DNA of 40,000 nucleotides from Botryococcus braunii. Lineage: Eukaryota > Chlorophyta > Trebouxiophyceae. Positions within the stretch are counted from its first letter, which is position 1, and the number at the start of each line of letters is the position of its first letter. Both the position numbers and the translations under genes were made by a program. Shown here one piece after another: positions 11,511 to 35,157 of this stretch. The DNA lies in NCBI GenBank assembly GCA_002005505.1, contig KV908736.1:1-40000 (forward strand), read 5' to 3'. Below the pieces are notes generated by a model that worked only from the letters and a program-made list of their open reading frames with translations, ran no database searches and was not told the DNA's origin.

Positions 11511-12648
11511 TCAGTCCAGGTCGTCTTCGGCTTCTCGGACCATCTGCCGCAGCTCTTCCACGAGTTGTTCTGCCGCTGCCAGCTCTGCTCGCAAAGCTGC
11601 CAGCCGGACCTGGGCAACACAGCACACTGGGTAAGAGTTGGAGCTCCAACGTGGTCGAATTTGCACGGGCTTTTCGTGCATATTACTTCCCATCCAAGTG
11701 GGGATATTCCCGATCGTGACACATTTTGTTCTGAAATGTGAACTTGTGCGCACGAACATGTGTGTTGGACAGGAAAGGGGCATGCGGTGGGGTCGAGCTT
11801 GTCACGTCTGTTTCTGTGATCGTGCAGGCACGTACTTTTGTACAACTGGGCTCTTGGGAGGTGGATGCGCAGGGAAGGGCGATATCTCCCTGTGCTCTCT
11901 AGCAGTGGTGATGTACTTAGATCTCCCCGTTCTCTCTATTACTAGTACTAGTAGGGGCACTAGTGTAGTCAGAGTAAGAGGAAAAAGCTGTCAACAACTG
12001 CATGTTCGTTTAGTTTTGCAGATCAAAAACAAGGCTTTGTCCGGAAGAAACAAACTGCAACACTCTGCCAGCAGTGGCCACTTGCGAGCCCTGGGGGGGG
12101 GGGGGGGGGGAGGGGGGAGACCAAGACCTCGCCGCTCGTCCCGCACCTGCTTCTCAGACGTGGGCACTTCAGGCTCCTGCCCCCGGATTGCCGGCGGCAG
12201 GGCTTCGGTCCCTTGCGATCCCGTGGTTACCTCAGTAGTTGGCGGTGCAGCATGATCAGAAAACAGCCGACTGCGCCTGCACACCAGGGGAGGCGTTCCC
12301 TCCTCCCCCGGCACCCGCCCTCCGGTCCCCATGAGCTCCAGGACTGAAGCCCTGGGGGTAGCTCCCTCCCAAGCGGACAGAGCCTCTGCAGCTACTCGGC
12401 TGGGCCAAAAGACCCGGCCCCACAAGCTCGGGGGGCTTCCCTGTCGCAGGAAGAGTGTGGGTCCCGTGGGGATCGATGAGGGCAATAGGATGGGCTCATG
12501 GAGAAACCGTGCAAGAAGCCTTAGAAGGGCAAGTGGTTGGGGCGCGGGCGCGCGCGCGCGCACACACACACACACACACACGCACGCACACAATTACACA
12601 CAATCATACACACACACACACACACACACACAGAGGGAGGGAGGGAGG

Positions 12649-12727
<79 letters not shown>

Positions 12728-12734
12728 GGGGAGG

Positions 12735-12830
<96 letters not shown>

Positions 12831-15800
12831 TCTACAGCAGTCAGGTACCCCTGCTGCACGGGGTCATCGTAATAGGTCAGAAGGTGTTCCAACAAACAGG
12901 CGTACCCGTCGCGCTCAAGGCTATGGTGTGTTCTGCAACAGCTTGTATGATGTACGACAGACAGCTGAATTTTCTGCGCAACAGGGCAGAGTAAAGTCAG
13001 CCAATACATTCACACTGTCCACCGAACAGGTGTACCTGCTGCACGACAGGGTAGAGGATATTCAGTAGCAGGCTTTCGGTTGAGCGGCAACCGACAAGCT
13101 TCGGTGGCGCATCCGCCGCCAGGTTGGCGCCGGATCCCTGAACGGAGCCCGCGGAAGCTTCCGGCCCTGCATTGGGGGCATCGCCAGAGTTCAAAGCCGG
13201 AGTCACATGGGTCCCATGTGACGATCCCAGGGCCGGCCCTGCCGGAGTTCCAGTGGCAGCGCCCACTGCCACGCTCACATTGGCCCCATGTCGCGTACCC
13301 AAGGCGCGCTCTGCCAGGTCGTGTGTAACACCACCAGTGCCCAAAGCCATGGCCGATTGGGACCCTTGTGATGCTCCCATGTGATGCTCCGCAACCAGGT
13401 GTCCTGCGAGGTGGAGCACATTTCCTCACAATCTCCTTGGGCTAATCTTATTTAGATACTGCCGGACACAACCCCTATCTTCTGCCACACCCATATCTTC
13501 TGACACACCCTTATCCTCTGACACACCCTTATCCACAATGGAACGTCCTCCCAGATGCTCGGAGACTCGGAACGTTTGCGTTCTATTGGGGCTGTCCCTG
13601 CTTGGGGTTGTACCTGCATCTTCGCTTTCCTGAGATGTAACATCAAGCAGGCATGAGGGCTCTGCAAAGTGCCCTGGCCGTTGTTGGGCACCGCTCTTGG
13701 CCCTCCCGATGTTGCTGACTTCTTGAGACGGTCCAAGCCCGCCAGTTCCCTGTGACATCTGGGTACCCGCGCTTCCGCCCGCGATGGCTGGCACGCTTGC
13801 ACGCGACATGTTTTCACTCACGGTTCCGAGTACGATGGCTCGCCCGCTTTCAATGGAAATGTGCTCGGTGATGATCGAATGGGGAACTGATCGCATGCTT
13901 TTATGCGACGTGTGGCTGCTGACGTTTCCATGCGGAATGGCTTGCATTCCCCCATGTAACAGGTCACGCCGCGTCGCCCCATGTGACACGTCATGCCATT
14001 TGCTCCCATGTGCATCGCCACTGCACATGCTCCCTTGCGACAAGTTCCCCGACATGCTCCTACATGACGCGTCTGTGCACATGTGCCCACGTGGTACATC
14101 CACGCACATGCGCCCACACGATGTATCTACACACGTGCGCCATTGTGACGCTGCAGCGTCCCCCCTGCTGCTTGGGGGGATTTGTTGGCTGGCAGTACAC
14201 GATTGGGGCACTTGCTGGAGCTCCCTTCCGCCCTCATACCCTGGTGTCAGCATCCGTAAGCCACCGCAGTCTCCCAGTCCCGCAGTCCCTGAGTCCCGCA
14301 GGACAGGAGACGCTGATACAGGGGCCTGTAGCACCAAATGCAGGCATACAGGCTCGGCAGTAGGCAAATTTGGCGCATTTTGCACGTTTGGACGACTTTT
14401 CACATTTGGCGAGCCATTTGGCTGTTCAAGGAGCCCCGTCAGCGTGTTTCGCGCGTCCACGGGTGCAAACCAGGGCTCTACGACCGAGGACGCCGCCATG
14501 AAATGCTCGGCATCTTGCAGGCCGTGAAGGTGGGAGATGTCTGCTGGCACAGAAGGCAGGCCACAATGAGGTGGTCTCAGCGGCTGGGCAACCTCTGCTG
14601 CCGCAGAAGGCAGACCATAATCCGGTTTTCCCAGGAGCTCGTGACCCTCTGCTGGCACAGAAGGCAGGCCATACTGAGGTCGTCCCAGGGGCTGGTCAAC
14701 CTCTGCTGCTACAGGAGGCAGGCTACAATGCGCTTGTCCCTGTGGCTGCTGAACCTCTGCTGCTACAGGAGGCAGGCTACCAAGCCATTGTCCCTGTGGC
14801 TGCTGGACTTCTGCTGCTGCAAAAGGCAGGCTAGAATAACTGGGATCCGGCAATCCTGTCCCCTGGCCCACATCCGCCAGCGAAGCTGAAAGCGCTAGTG
14901 CAAGGTCAAGCTCTGCGCGGCGCGCCCTCTTTGCTGCTTTGCGGGCCTTCCGCTGGTGCTCTCTGTGCATGAGCTCGAGGTTGGTGGCATCATTGAGCAC
15001 CTGCAGCGGGACCTTGCCGGTGTTGGCGAGCAGGATGTGGCGGTGGATTGGATTTGTCAGTCCCAGCGCGATCAAATCGTCCTCTGTGAGAAGCGGAAGA
15101 GACTGCATGTCCACCTCCTCCTGCACATTGGAACCACCGTTTCCTCCAGCGATGGGGATTGGAGCACTCCCTCCTGGATTGGCATGGGGGATGGGTAAAA
15201 CTATTCTGTGCCAGAGCGACCGGAAGGATGGCTGGAAGGAAGTCCGCATTGTGACATGGATTTGGCTTATCAATCTCTGTTGGTACATTAGATAATTAAA
15301 CGACCAGCAAGAAAGTGGGACTGGATGTTGTGTTGCCCTGCGCCCTTGGAACAGAAACAACAAAAAGTGGTCACCCTTTGCACATGCATCCAGAGCGTGT
15401 GGGTCCAGCTTTCGTGGATTCGTTTACACAGTGGAAATTCAGGACGTTTTCTCAGACAAGAAAGGTGCCACCCTTTTGCTTTGCGACGTTCATCGCTCTG
15501 TATGTTTTAAGATGGGCCAACCTTGTCAGGGACATATCCACACAGAGTGCTGTTTCAATGTTAAAATATCCCACAGTGTGATATCATGATCATTTCAGAC
15601 GCTTTAGAAGTTGGAACAGCCTCGCTGTCAGTATGAGGGGCTCGCTGCCGAGGAAAAGTGTACCACCCACGGGTCGCCGTACACCCCGTTCTTGATGACG
15701 ACAAGAGTACAACACGCACAATCGACACTCAACATTATGAATGACAAATTCTTTGACCTACCCGGTGGAATGCCTCGACGTACTGGCCGAGGCCCAGCAG

Positions 15801-15843
15801 AGATAGCCAGCCCTGTCCCTCCCACCGCTTCAGAAGGAATACG
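11511..15843 (-). CDS. SAM-domain protein with tandem repeats and C-terminal coiled coil (5' end incomplete)
   Basis: Minus-strand exons: 15843-15762, 15120-13473, 13403-13036, 12440-12147 and 11609-11511 (TGA). Donors are CGG|GTAGGT, G|GTTGTG, CAG|GTACAC and CAG|GTGCGG. Acceptors such as GTGCAG, CTCGCAG, GCGACAG and TTGCCCAG follow. Phases 0, 1, 0, 0 all match, giving at least 829 residues. A SAM domain is split by the first intron: WLSLLGLGQYVEAFHR joins EEVDMQSLPLLTEDDLIALG, matching the family helix pattern. After it come a charged Arg/Lys/Ala helix, six ~20-residue repeats (SLPPVAAEVQQPQGQ type), a long Cys/His/Ser/Met-rich degenerate repeat region, and a final coiled coil (LAALRAELAAAEQLVEELRQ). 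SAM domains mediate protein or RNA association; the partner is unknown. An in-frame TGA at 13428-13426 sits in the proposed 69-nt intron. If that intron is not spliced, the protein ends there. The first exon(s), upstream of 15844, were not found. Confidence 0.7.
12545..12826. repeat. Compound (CA)n-(GA)n microsatellite in an intron of the SAM-protein gene
   Basis: CG and CA dinucleotides run to about 12632, followed by GA to 12826 with a central G-run near 12718-12731. It lies in the proposed intron 13035-12441 and explains that intron's length. Confidence 0.95.
14530..14840. repeat. 60-bp coding tandem repeats of the SAM protein
   Basis: Phrases such as 'cctctgctgctacaggaggc' recur every 60 bp. 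On the minus strand they encode ~20-residue units of the LPPVAAEVQQPQGQ type, about six copies with scattered substitutions. Reading frame is kept throughout, which argues for selection on the protein. Confidence 0.75.
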
Positions 15844-16672
15844 CTAGTGTAAACAGGGAAGAAAAGAATTTGGCTCCAATAACAGCTGGATTTGGATGAC
15901 TGTCTTGTCTGAGTAACACGCAATGCCTTCTACAAATGTTCCAAGTACAGCACAGGGACAGTGTTGCACCTTTGAAATGCATGGAACCCACCTCAACGCC
16001 GTCCATGATAGAAAAAATTGATTTTATTATGCAAATACTAGTTGCCTCGCATTCGAGCCAATTTCAAGACGCGTGCTTTCCCCGTTACGAGTATACCGGG
16101 ATCTTTCCCGCATCGACTGGCATTCAGGAAGCCCTCCCTGGGTCATCAGTGTCTGTCGAAGTTTTTAACAAACTACTGTGCAAGGTGCGGGGAGTTTCAT
16201 GAAGAGCATTTGCCCATCCGAAGTGATTTCGAACACTCGCACGAGCTCGGAAAGTGGAACGTTGTACAACTGCTCGTGCGGAGCCTGCTGCGAATTTCCG
16301 CGATCACCAGCCGCCACGTGGTGGGTGCAAGTCTTTGTCTCCAGCAATCTTTGAAGCTTAGTGGACGTAACGAGTCTCAAATATACAGTTTTGTACGAAA
16401 CGAGTTTCAAATTGAAAGAAACGTGTGCTATATCACTTCTATGTTATTCGTTGTTCAAGACCCCGTGTGAGAGACGGCCGAAAACTAGTACCCTGTGGAC
16501 ACTGGTCAATAATCGCCGAGGGTATTTAGTTGATGGAGTCATAATAGCTTAGTGATATCTAGTTTTGAATCAATCGTTATAATGTTAACTATTTAGTGCG
16601 AATAATCCTTCTTCAGCCGCTCATACAGCTGCTATCTGCTCAAGCTCTTATCGCTTAAGGCCTTAACAGATC
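15844..16672. promoter_or_regulatory. Divergent intergenic region between the SAM-protein gene and WDR43
   Basis: About 830 bp separate the first confirmed SAM-protein exon (minus) from the WDR43 start codon (plus). Both genes must start within or next to it, so a shared bidirectional promoter is likely. A minus-strand open frame at 16410-16165 may hold a further SAM-gene exon or 5' UTR, but no phase-compatible junction was found. No TATA box or other core element is certain. Confidence 0.35.
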
Positions 16673-29066
<12,394 letters not shown>

Positions 29067-29488
29067 AATGTTCGTGTTCACGTGTGCGCATGGGCACAGG
29101 ATCGAGCTGGGTATAGAGAGAGGGGGGGTGGGAGTGGGAGGGAGAGGGAGAGGAGGACCCCTCTCCCCTCGGAGAGGGAGGGAGGGAGGGAGTGGGGGGA
29201 GGGAGGGACGGGGGGAGGGAGAGGGGAAGAGAAGGGGGGTGGGGGTGTTGCTACCACTTGTACACAGGCATGTGTTATGCGGCCTCGAACACAAAGCACC
29301 CTTTCTAGACAAATTTGCACTCTCAACAAGTTTGTGCTTTACATGTGTGACGGCGCTTCTCAGTCGCTACGTAGCACTTCTCAGTCGCTACGTATACGGA
29401 CTTCTGGGTTTGCGTAGTTCTTCCCAGCTTCTGGAAATTTGGAGTGCGTCCTACGGCCTGATGAGTTTTAACCTATTATGGGTTAACA

Positions 29489-29493
29489 TGTAA
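29489..29493 (+). terminator. Candidate TGTAA polyadenylation signal for WDR43
   Basis: First TGTAA found by eye after the stop at 29066. TGTAA is the usual poly(A) signal of chlorophyte algae; a 5-mer can occur by chance over 420 nt, so support is weak. The DNA between is purine-rich (29110-29245) then AT-richer. Confidence 0.2.
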
Positions 29494-29790
29494 CTGGCAA
29501 CTCCAACGAGGTCCAAATTTTGCCACGACCTGGATTTCGTGATTCAAAAAGGAAGATTGGTGCCGAAAACTCACACACAGACGACCTCTTTACAGTTCCC
29601 AGTTTGACGGCAAGTGGTAGTCCTTGCAAGGCAAATTGCGCAAGAATCGCAAGGTTTTGTATGAAAAGTGAAGCATGTCCTAATTAGGTCGAATTAGGAT
29701 GTCGTATCACGAAGCTTTGCGTTGCGTTTGTATCTTTTGCCCTGTCAAATTGCGGCGTACTGCCTGGGCATAGCTGGCTCGTTTTGTTGC

Positions 29791-29930
29791 CACATGGCAT
29801 AGCATGCCTATTCCGCTGCCACGTGGAACAGCAGGCGTGTCTGTTGCCACATGGCATAGCAAGCTGACTCTGTTGCCACATTGCATAGCAAGCATGTTCT
29901 GGTGCCATGTGGCATAGTAGGCATCTCTTG
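29791..29930. repeat. 29-bp tandem repeat, five copies
   Basis: CACATGGCATAGC or a variant starts at 29791, 29820, 29848, 29877 and 29906, spaced 28-29 bp. On the minus strand it keeps a short His/Met/Cys-rich frame open, which I regard as a by-product. Confidence 0.8.
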
Positions 29931-29993
29931 TTCGCAACGGTTCACGGTTCCCAGGCCTGGTCATTTGGAGATTTTCTGGTACGGACATAAAGT

Positions 29994-30944
29994 CATGTGT
30001 TTATTGCACACGTTTCAAGCATTTTGCAACTGACAGGTCATAAGATGGCCCTTGATCAGGTGGCCCACATTTTGCCATGCCAGAGACCAAAGGTGCCCCC
30101 AACACCTTCATCAGAGGATAACAAAAACCTTTTCGCTTTCCCTTCAAAAACACCCAAGGAAAGCTTAAAGTACACAACGTGGCGCATGACCCCCTCACAC
30201 TCACTGAAAGGATGGGGGGCGTCTAAAGATTTTTAGCGACGAGGGAAACACCATGATATCTATATTAACTTGATTGATACGCATATATGAAGAGCGACAC
30301 CAATCCACAAGGACATCAATGATTCGCCCCATGCTGTTGTAGCAAGGACCAAATCATGAACGTACATGTCGTTGGGAATAAGGACCCATTTCAAACATCG
30401 ACCAGCAATTTCAACACTTTAAGCAGCGGCTGGATCAGATCACCATGGCAGTCGCAGAAAGCACCAATCAAGAGCCGGGGGCGTGATAGCTGCCGAAACT
30501 CAATGAATCCATCATTAGCAGCAGACCCAGCCCCAGAATTAAGGGGGTTCAATTCTGTCAACATGTTCTGTGGGATTCCGTTGAATTACAGAGGGATGTT
30601 GGGGGCTTTCATTTACTTGCAGACCTTCTTACCGAGCTAGTCAGCAATGGTTTTATTATTTTTGAGTTTCAAACTGCTTGCAGCTGGTATTGGGCTTAAG
30701 GAGCTCTTCACTGGTGCGCTAATTAGTTATAACTCCGTGCTATTGCCACGGTGATCTGACCTAGCCGCTGATGACCGTGCTGGAACTGGTGGTCAATGTT
30801 CGAACAACCTCAGCACCAACTATTGTCACAAACGCTTTAGTGAGTGGCGGGCATAAAATCCTGAGTGGCCGCTGAATCCTTGGTGTCACAAACCCAACGC
30901 GCTGCCTGTGGTGGCTGACCCCAAGAAGGCTCCCCCGGCCCCGT
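29994..30944. other. No gene supported
   Basis: Short open frames occur (for example 30356-30640 plus and 30001-30204 minus), but none has splice context, a recognisable domain or codon character that stands out. I see no repeat except the hairpin at its right edge. Confidence 0.35.
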
Positions 30945-30994
30945 TCACTCCCGCCAATGCGAATGACAGGTGTCATGCGCATTGGCGGGAGTGA
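30945..30994. repeat. Perfect 17-bp hairpin with nested inner stem
   Basis: TCACTCCCGCCAATGCG (30945-30961) is perfectly inverted at 30978-30994. The loop contains ATGACA-GG-TGTCAT, a second 6-bp stem. The total is about 23 paired bases. Confidence 0.75.
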
Positions 30995-31109
30995 GCCCTG
31001 TAAAAGACCAGGGAAGATGATGTTCCGGTACGTGGTTTTGTGCACTGGCCGTCTGCAGTCTCATCGTTGTGTGAAAGTTGAAAAGGAACCCAGTTCTTGT
31101 ATTCCAACG

Positions 31110-31440
31110 GCTTTCTTGTATATGGCCGAGCGAGCAGAATGCTTTCTTGTATCGGCTGAAGGAGCTGAAGGCCTTTCACGTATTGGCTGAGTGAGCAGAA
31201 ATAATTTCTTGTATTTGGCTTCGTGAGCCGAAATCCTTTCTTGCATTGGCTGAAGGAACCGAATCCTTTTAGGAAAAGGAATAAGCTTTTCTGGAGTTGG
31301 CTGAGCTGAATCCTTCCCTTTACCCTTTCTGCACAGGCCGAGCCAAAACCATACTCGTACCATTCTCTTGTACCAATTCTTGACAGGCTGAGCGAATTGC
31401 TTTGCAAAGCCTTTCTTATAAAGGCTGAACCAACCCCTTT
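31110..31440. repeat. ~32-bp degenerate minisatellite
   Basis: CTTTCTTGTATTGGCTGA-type words followed by 'gagcagaat' recur near 31111, 31143, 31175, 31207 and 31239, and more loosely to about 31430. The unit is not a multiple of three, and frames through it shift, so it is not coding. Confidence 0.7.
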
Positions 31441-31834
31441 TGTGTTCAAACTAGCCCGGACCCATTCCAAAACCTGATACTCGGATCCGCCAGTGTTCTC
31501 CTCCACCTCTGCAGCTGTGTCCACGTGGATGAACGTGTTTCTACTACAATGAAACCTTATGTGTAACTACTAATAATGTGTTCTCCATAAATGTTCTCCA
31601 CCTATGCGTCCATGTGGACGGGTCCCCCCCCCCCCTCACTCTTCTCAGCCACTCTTCGCCGTTTGTCCTCCATTCGCCGTCCCGCCCCCTTGAGGAGCTG
31701 CCACCGTTCGCTCCCGGGGCCCCGTAGCCATATATCGGTCAGTATGTGAATGTGGACGTTAATATCTCGGGACACTGTCTACTCACATGCATGTTTCCTT
31801 AACTCTCAATAGTAAACTCTTGCCTATTTAAGGG

Positions 31835-32047
31835 TTCAAAATCCAAATCACAACATTTGAGGGTTTTGATACGGCGGCGGAGGAGCTCTTTAAGCGCTTC
31901 CAGGGCCCTGTTATTCAGGCTTTAGTAGCGCATGAGGACATAGTATGATTTTCTATGCATGGGAGGGTGAGCTTCACGATCGCCCGGGCCGTGGGGCGGC
32001 AATTGGCGGCGCAGCTCCCTTATGGGAAGGTTGTCGTTCGAGTTTAG
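31835..32047 (+). pseudogene. Coding-like remnant with one in-frame stop, possibly retroelement-derived
   Basis: One frame reads FKIQITTFEGFDTAAEELFK, then RFQGPVIQALVAHEDIV, a TGA at 31946-31948, and continues FSMHGRVSFTIARAVGRQLA to a TAG at 32045-32047. Residue composition and continuity across the stop look like decayed coding sequence. I do not recognise the family. Its position just before a 55-nt poly(T) suggests a retroelement fragment, but orientation and link are unproven. The alternative is chance. Confidence 0.35.
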
Positions 32048-32087
32048 GGTTGGGGGGATTTTGTGTTTAGGGTGGTGAGGGGGTGTG

Positions 32088-32089
<2 letters not shown>

Positions 32090-32146
<57 letters not shown>

Positions 32147-32260
32147 GATTTAGATCGGATTTGGTTGGTTTTCGTTCGGAGTTGCTAGTAGCAATTAAAG
32201 GAAAAGTGAAATAGCAATTACTACCCTCGAATCGAGGACCTCAATGCCGCGAGGTGGCAC
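32090..32260 (-). mobile_element. Poly(T) 55-mer with adjacent SINE-like sequence (minus strand)
   Basis: T runs unbroken from 32090 to 32144, i.e. a poly(A) tail on the minus strand. Upstream of it on that strand (32145-32260) is a short sequence with CCTCGATTCGAGGGT, resembling but not matching a tRNA B box. A tRNA-derived SINE insertion would look like this. No target duplication was identified. Confidence 0.4.
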
Positions 32261-33402
32261 GGCCGAGAGTCGGCTGGCAGAGTTTGTTCACATGTAACCA
32301 ACAACAAAATATGTGTCTTCCACTCGAGTTCAGTAGCCCACACGTTGGTAGCGAATAGACGGGGCCGGTAGTGGTGCTGCTGTAAGGGTACCCGATCTGT
32401 GCAATGTTCAGGGTGTATGCAATAAGTATCCAGGTACGTTATGATGGATTTTGAAAACACTGTCTGTCGATTCCTTAGAAATGGGACTGACATCATTTAA
32501 ACGGTGTACGGCTCAGTTTGAAGACTATTCTGCGAGCCTAGACGTTGAGGAGCGGAGGATCAAGCCTGAAGGGCGATCACCAAGGATGAACCACTGATAA
32601 TCAGAGGCTGAGATTAAAAATATGGGGTCAGGTCTGTACCGTAAATTAATGAAGGGACTGCTCACTCTTACACGTTTGTGTCAATTCTTAAGCTCGAGGA
32701 AACTTTAGAGTCTTGCGAAGGTTGATAGCTTAGCAATTGTCTTATGAACTCGTACAAGAGGCTGGCGCAACTACCCTGTAGGCATAGGGTTGAGGAGGTT
32801 CCCGGATCACAGACAACATGGAAGGGATAACCACACAGTGGTTTTACGGGTTGAATACTTGTAAGGTGGGCGGGCAGTGGATGTCTTTGGAAACACATCA
32901 TTTTGCTGCACTTCCTTCACATAACAGGCAGTTCCAAGTTTCACAGTATGTATATTCTTCAAAACTCATAGCTGCAGTGTTTGCATGCACACACAACTGC
33001 AACTCTAGTGTACTCATCACCAAACGAGTACATGTTGAGAATAGCATGCTTTAGAAGCTTCACTCGACTGACCCCGAGGAAGCTAGACGGGAGCCAGGAG
33101 GTTTGTGGATGCTGGGAGAGCACGACCAGCCCACGACTGCGGCCACCACTAAGCCAACATACCAGCCGACTACTGTGGCCACCACTAAGCAATTTGTTAT
33201 ATCTGCTTATCTGCCGTACATGAGATATAGAGTAAAGGCCTTGCCGCAACAAATAATTTTAACGCGTCCCACATTTTCCCTTCCTCTCTCTCTCTCACTC
33301 ACTCTTCTCTTTCAATCTTGTATTTGATCATTCTTTGACTCGTCAAGGGGTGTCTTTGGGTCAGTCACCGCCCAAAAGCCTAGGAGAGCATCCATATTCA
33401 GA

Positions 33403-35157
33403 TGGAGCGCATGCATCCTGAGGGTGCTTGGAGTCAACAAGAGGCGCGTCGGCGACTACCCAACCTCGCTGGCTTGGTTGGACCGCGCGGACGCCCTCCG
33501 GCCCAACGATGCCGTTACGCTGCGGGAGCGAGGGATCACGAGAAGGAATCTTTACAGACTCCTGGAGGCGCTTTCGGACCTCGACCGTGCGCACGCCCTC
33601 CAGCCAAAGGACCCGCAAACTTTGTGTGAGCGTGGCACCACACAGATCATGCTTGGAAAGTACGAGGAGGCGCTGGCAGATCTGGAGCAGGTCAGCGTTT
33701 TGAGGCCCAACGATGCCATGACCCTGGCGCTGCGAGGAGGCACCAAGAAGCTGCTGGGCAGGTACCATGAGGCACTGGCTGACCTGGAGCGTGCGGACTC
33801 CATTCAGCCCAACGATGCCTTCACCCTGGCACTGCGAGGTGCCACGAAGATCCAGCTTGCTGAATATGATAACGCCTTGGCGGACCTGGACCGCGCGGAC
33901 AGGTTGCAGCCCGACAGTGCCTTCATCCTGACGTGGCGGGCGGCTGCGAAAGGCATGCTGTCCATGCACCAGGAAGCCCTGGCGGACCTGGACCGGGCGG
34001 ATGCTTTGAATTGTGATGATCCATACACGCTGACAGCCCGGGGGATGGTCAAGCTGAGGCTGGGCCTCCTAGAAGGCGCCTTGGCGGATGCGGAAGCGGC
34101 AGTAGCGGCGAGCAGGCTGCGCTCCAACAGGGGGCAGGCTGCCGCGCTGGCAGCCCGGGGGGCTGTGAAGCTGGCCCTTGGCGATGTGGCGGGCGCACGG
34201 ACGGACGAGCAGGCGGCGATGACCGCCCCAAAGCCCTCGGCAGAGTGCAGGCCCAGCCACCTTGAGCTGCGGCGTGAGGTTCTGGAGCGCCTTATGTGGG
34301 CCTTAGCCCCACAAGGTCAGTCCCAGGGGCCTCCGTCCTGGCTTCCTGCTTGGATGACGTGTACACGATTTGGAAGGGATGGTGAGATGGAAATATGGAT
34401 AGATGGAAGATTAAATGAGGGAATATATAATTAAATGGACGGATGGATTTATGGATGATGGAATGCATGCGTGCATGATTGAATGATTCATAGAATGAGT
34501 GAGTGAGTGAAAGAAAGAAAGAAAGAAAGAAAGAAAGAATAAATGAAAAATGCATCATCATTCACCATGAATGAATGAATGAATGGCGGAACGGATTGAT
34601 GGATTGTTCGATGGATGGTGGAAAGAAAGAATTAATTATGACATGATTAAAGGGATGGATGGATGGATGGATGGATGATTTCTGTTGCAAAGTCATGATG
34701 ACCCGTACATGTGCTTGTCAGAAAACCTATTTTTTTCCCTTTTTTTCTTTTTTGGTTCATGCACTCCTGCCCCCTAACCAAATCTAACAACAGGGCTTAC
34801 CTGTCGAGAATGGGAGGGGCTGCTCCTCCTCCGTACTGGAGCCATACAAAATTTGCTGGTACATCAATCTTTTTTGACTGTTACAACAACGAGGAAGGGA
34901 TGCAGACCCCATCCTCCGGTTTCCAATTCTGAGATACTACTGGGGGCACGGGGTGAGCAGGCGCTCCGGTGGTAGCTGCGGACACTGCGGGGCAGGACAG
35001 GCTGCCCCCGCCCTGCGTGGTATGCTGGGTGAAGCCCTGTGACACCATTTTCCCCGCCTGCCGGCACGTGTGCGTCTGCCAATCCTGCGGCCCAAGGCTG
35101 AAGGCGTGCCCTGCCTGCACCAAACGCGGGGCTGCAGTCAGGATTTACCACGTCTGA
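33403..35157 (+). CDS. TPR-repeat protein with C-terminal RING finger, probable E3 ubiquitin ligase
   Basis: Exon 33403-34315 encodes about 8 degenerate 34-residue TPR units of the type TLALRGGTKKLLGRYHEALA followed by DLERADSIQPND. It ends CAAG|GTCAGT (phase 1). Exon 34961-35157, after GGTGAGCAG, joins in phase and encodes a C3HC4 RING: CVVC, then CRH, VCVCQSC and CPAC, ending in TGA. TPR arrays bind protein partners; RINGs recruit E2 enzymes, so ubiquitin transfer is inferred. The RING resembles the compact C-terminal type (H-x3-C-x2-C). The start is not resolved: no in-frame ATG lies before the first TPR. A splice acceptor at TATTCAG|A (33401) is possible, as is an upstream out-of-frame ATG at 33402. 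TGTAA at 35234 may be the poly(A) signal. The intron contains ATGGATGG/GAATGAAT repeats. Confidence 0.78.
34430..34690. repeat. Tetranucleotide array in the TPR-RING gene intron
   Basis: GGATGGAT, GAATGAAT, GAGTGAGT and GAAAGAAA words fill the middle of intron 34316-34960. It is similar in kind to the array in WDR43 intron 13. Confidence 0.8.

Noticed and set aside
29791..29930. CRISPR-like array
   Set aside because: The 29-bp units are direct tandem repeats without unique spacers, in a eukaryotic intergenic region.
32145..32260. tRNA gene
   Set aside because: Only a partial B-box-like word is present. No cloverleaf, anticodon arm or acceptor stem can be drawn; a tRNA-derived SINE is the better reading.
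32818..33060. Frames shared by both duplication copies upstream of the TPR exons as 5' coding exons
   Set aside because: Similarity between the copies here is at DNA level with indels that are not multiples of three, and copy 2 is interrupted by GA and CA arrays. No phase-compatible junction to the TPR exon was found.
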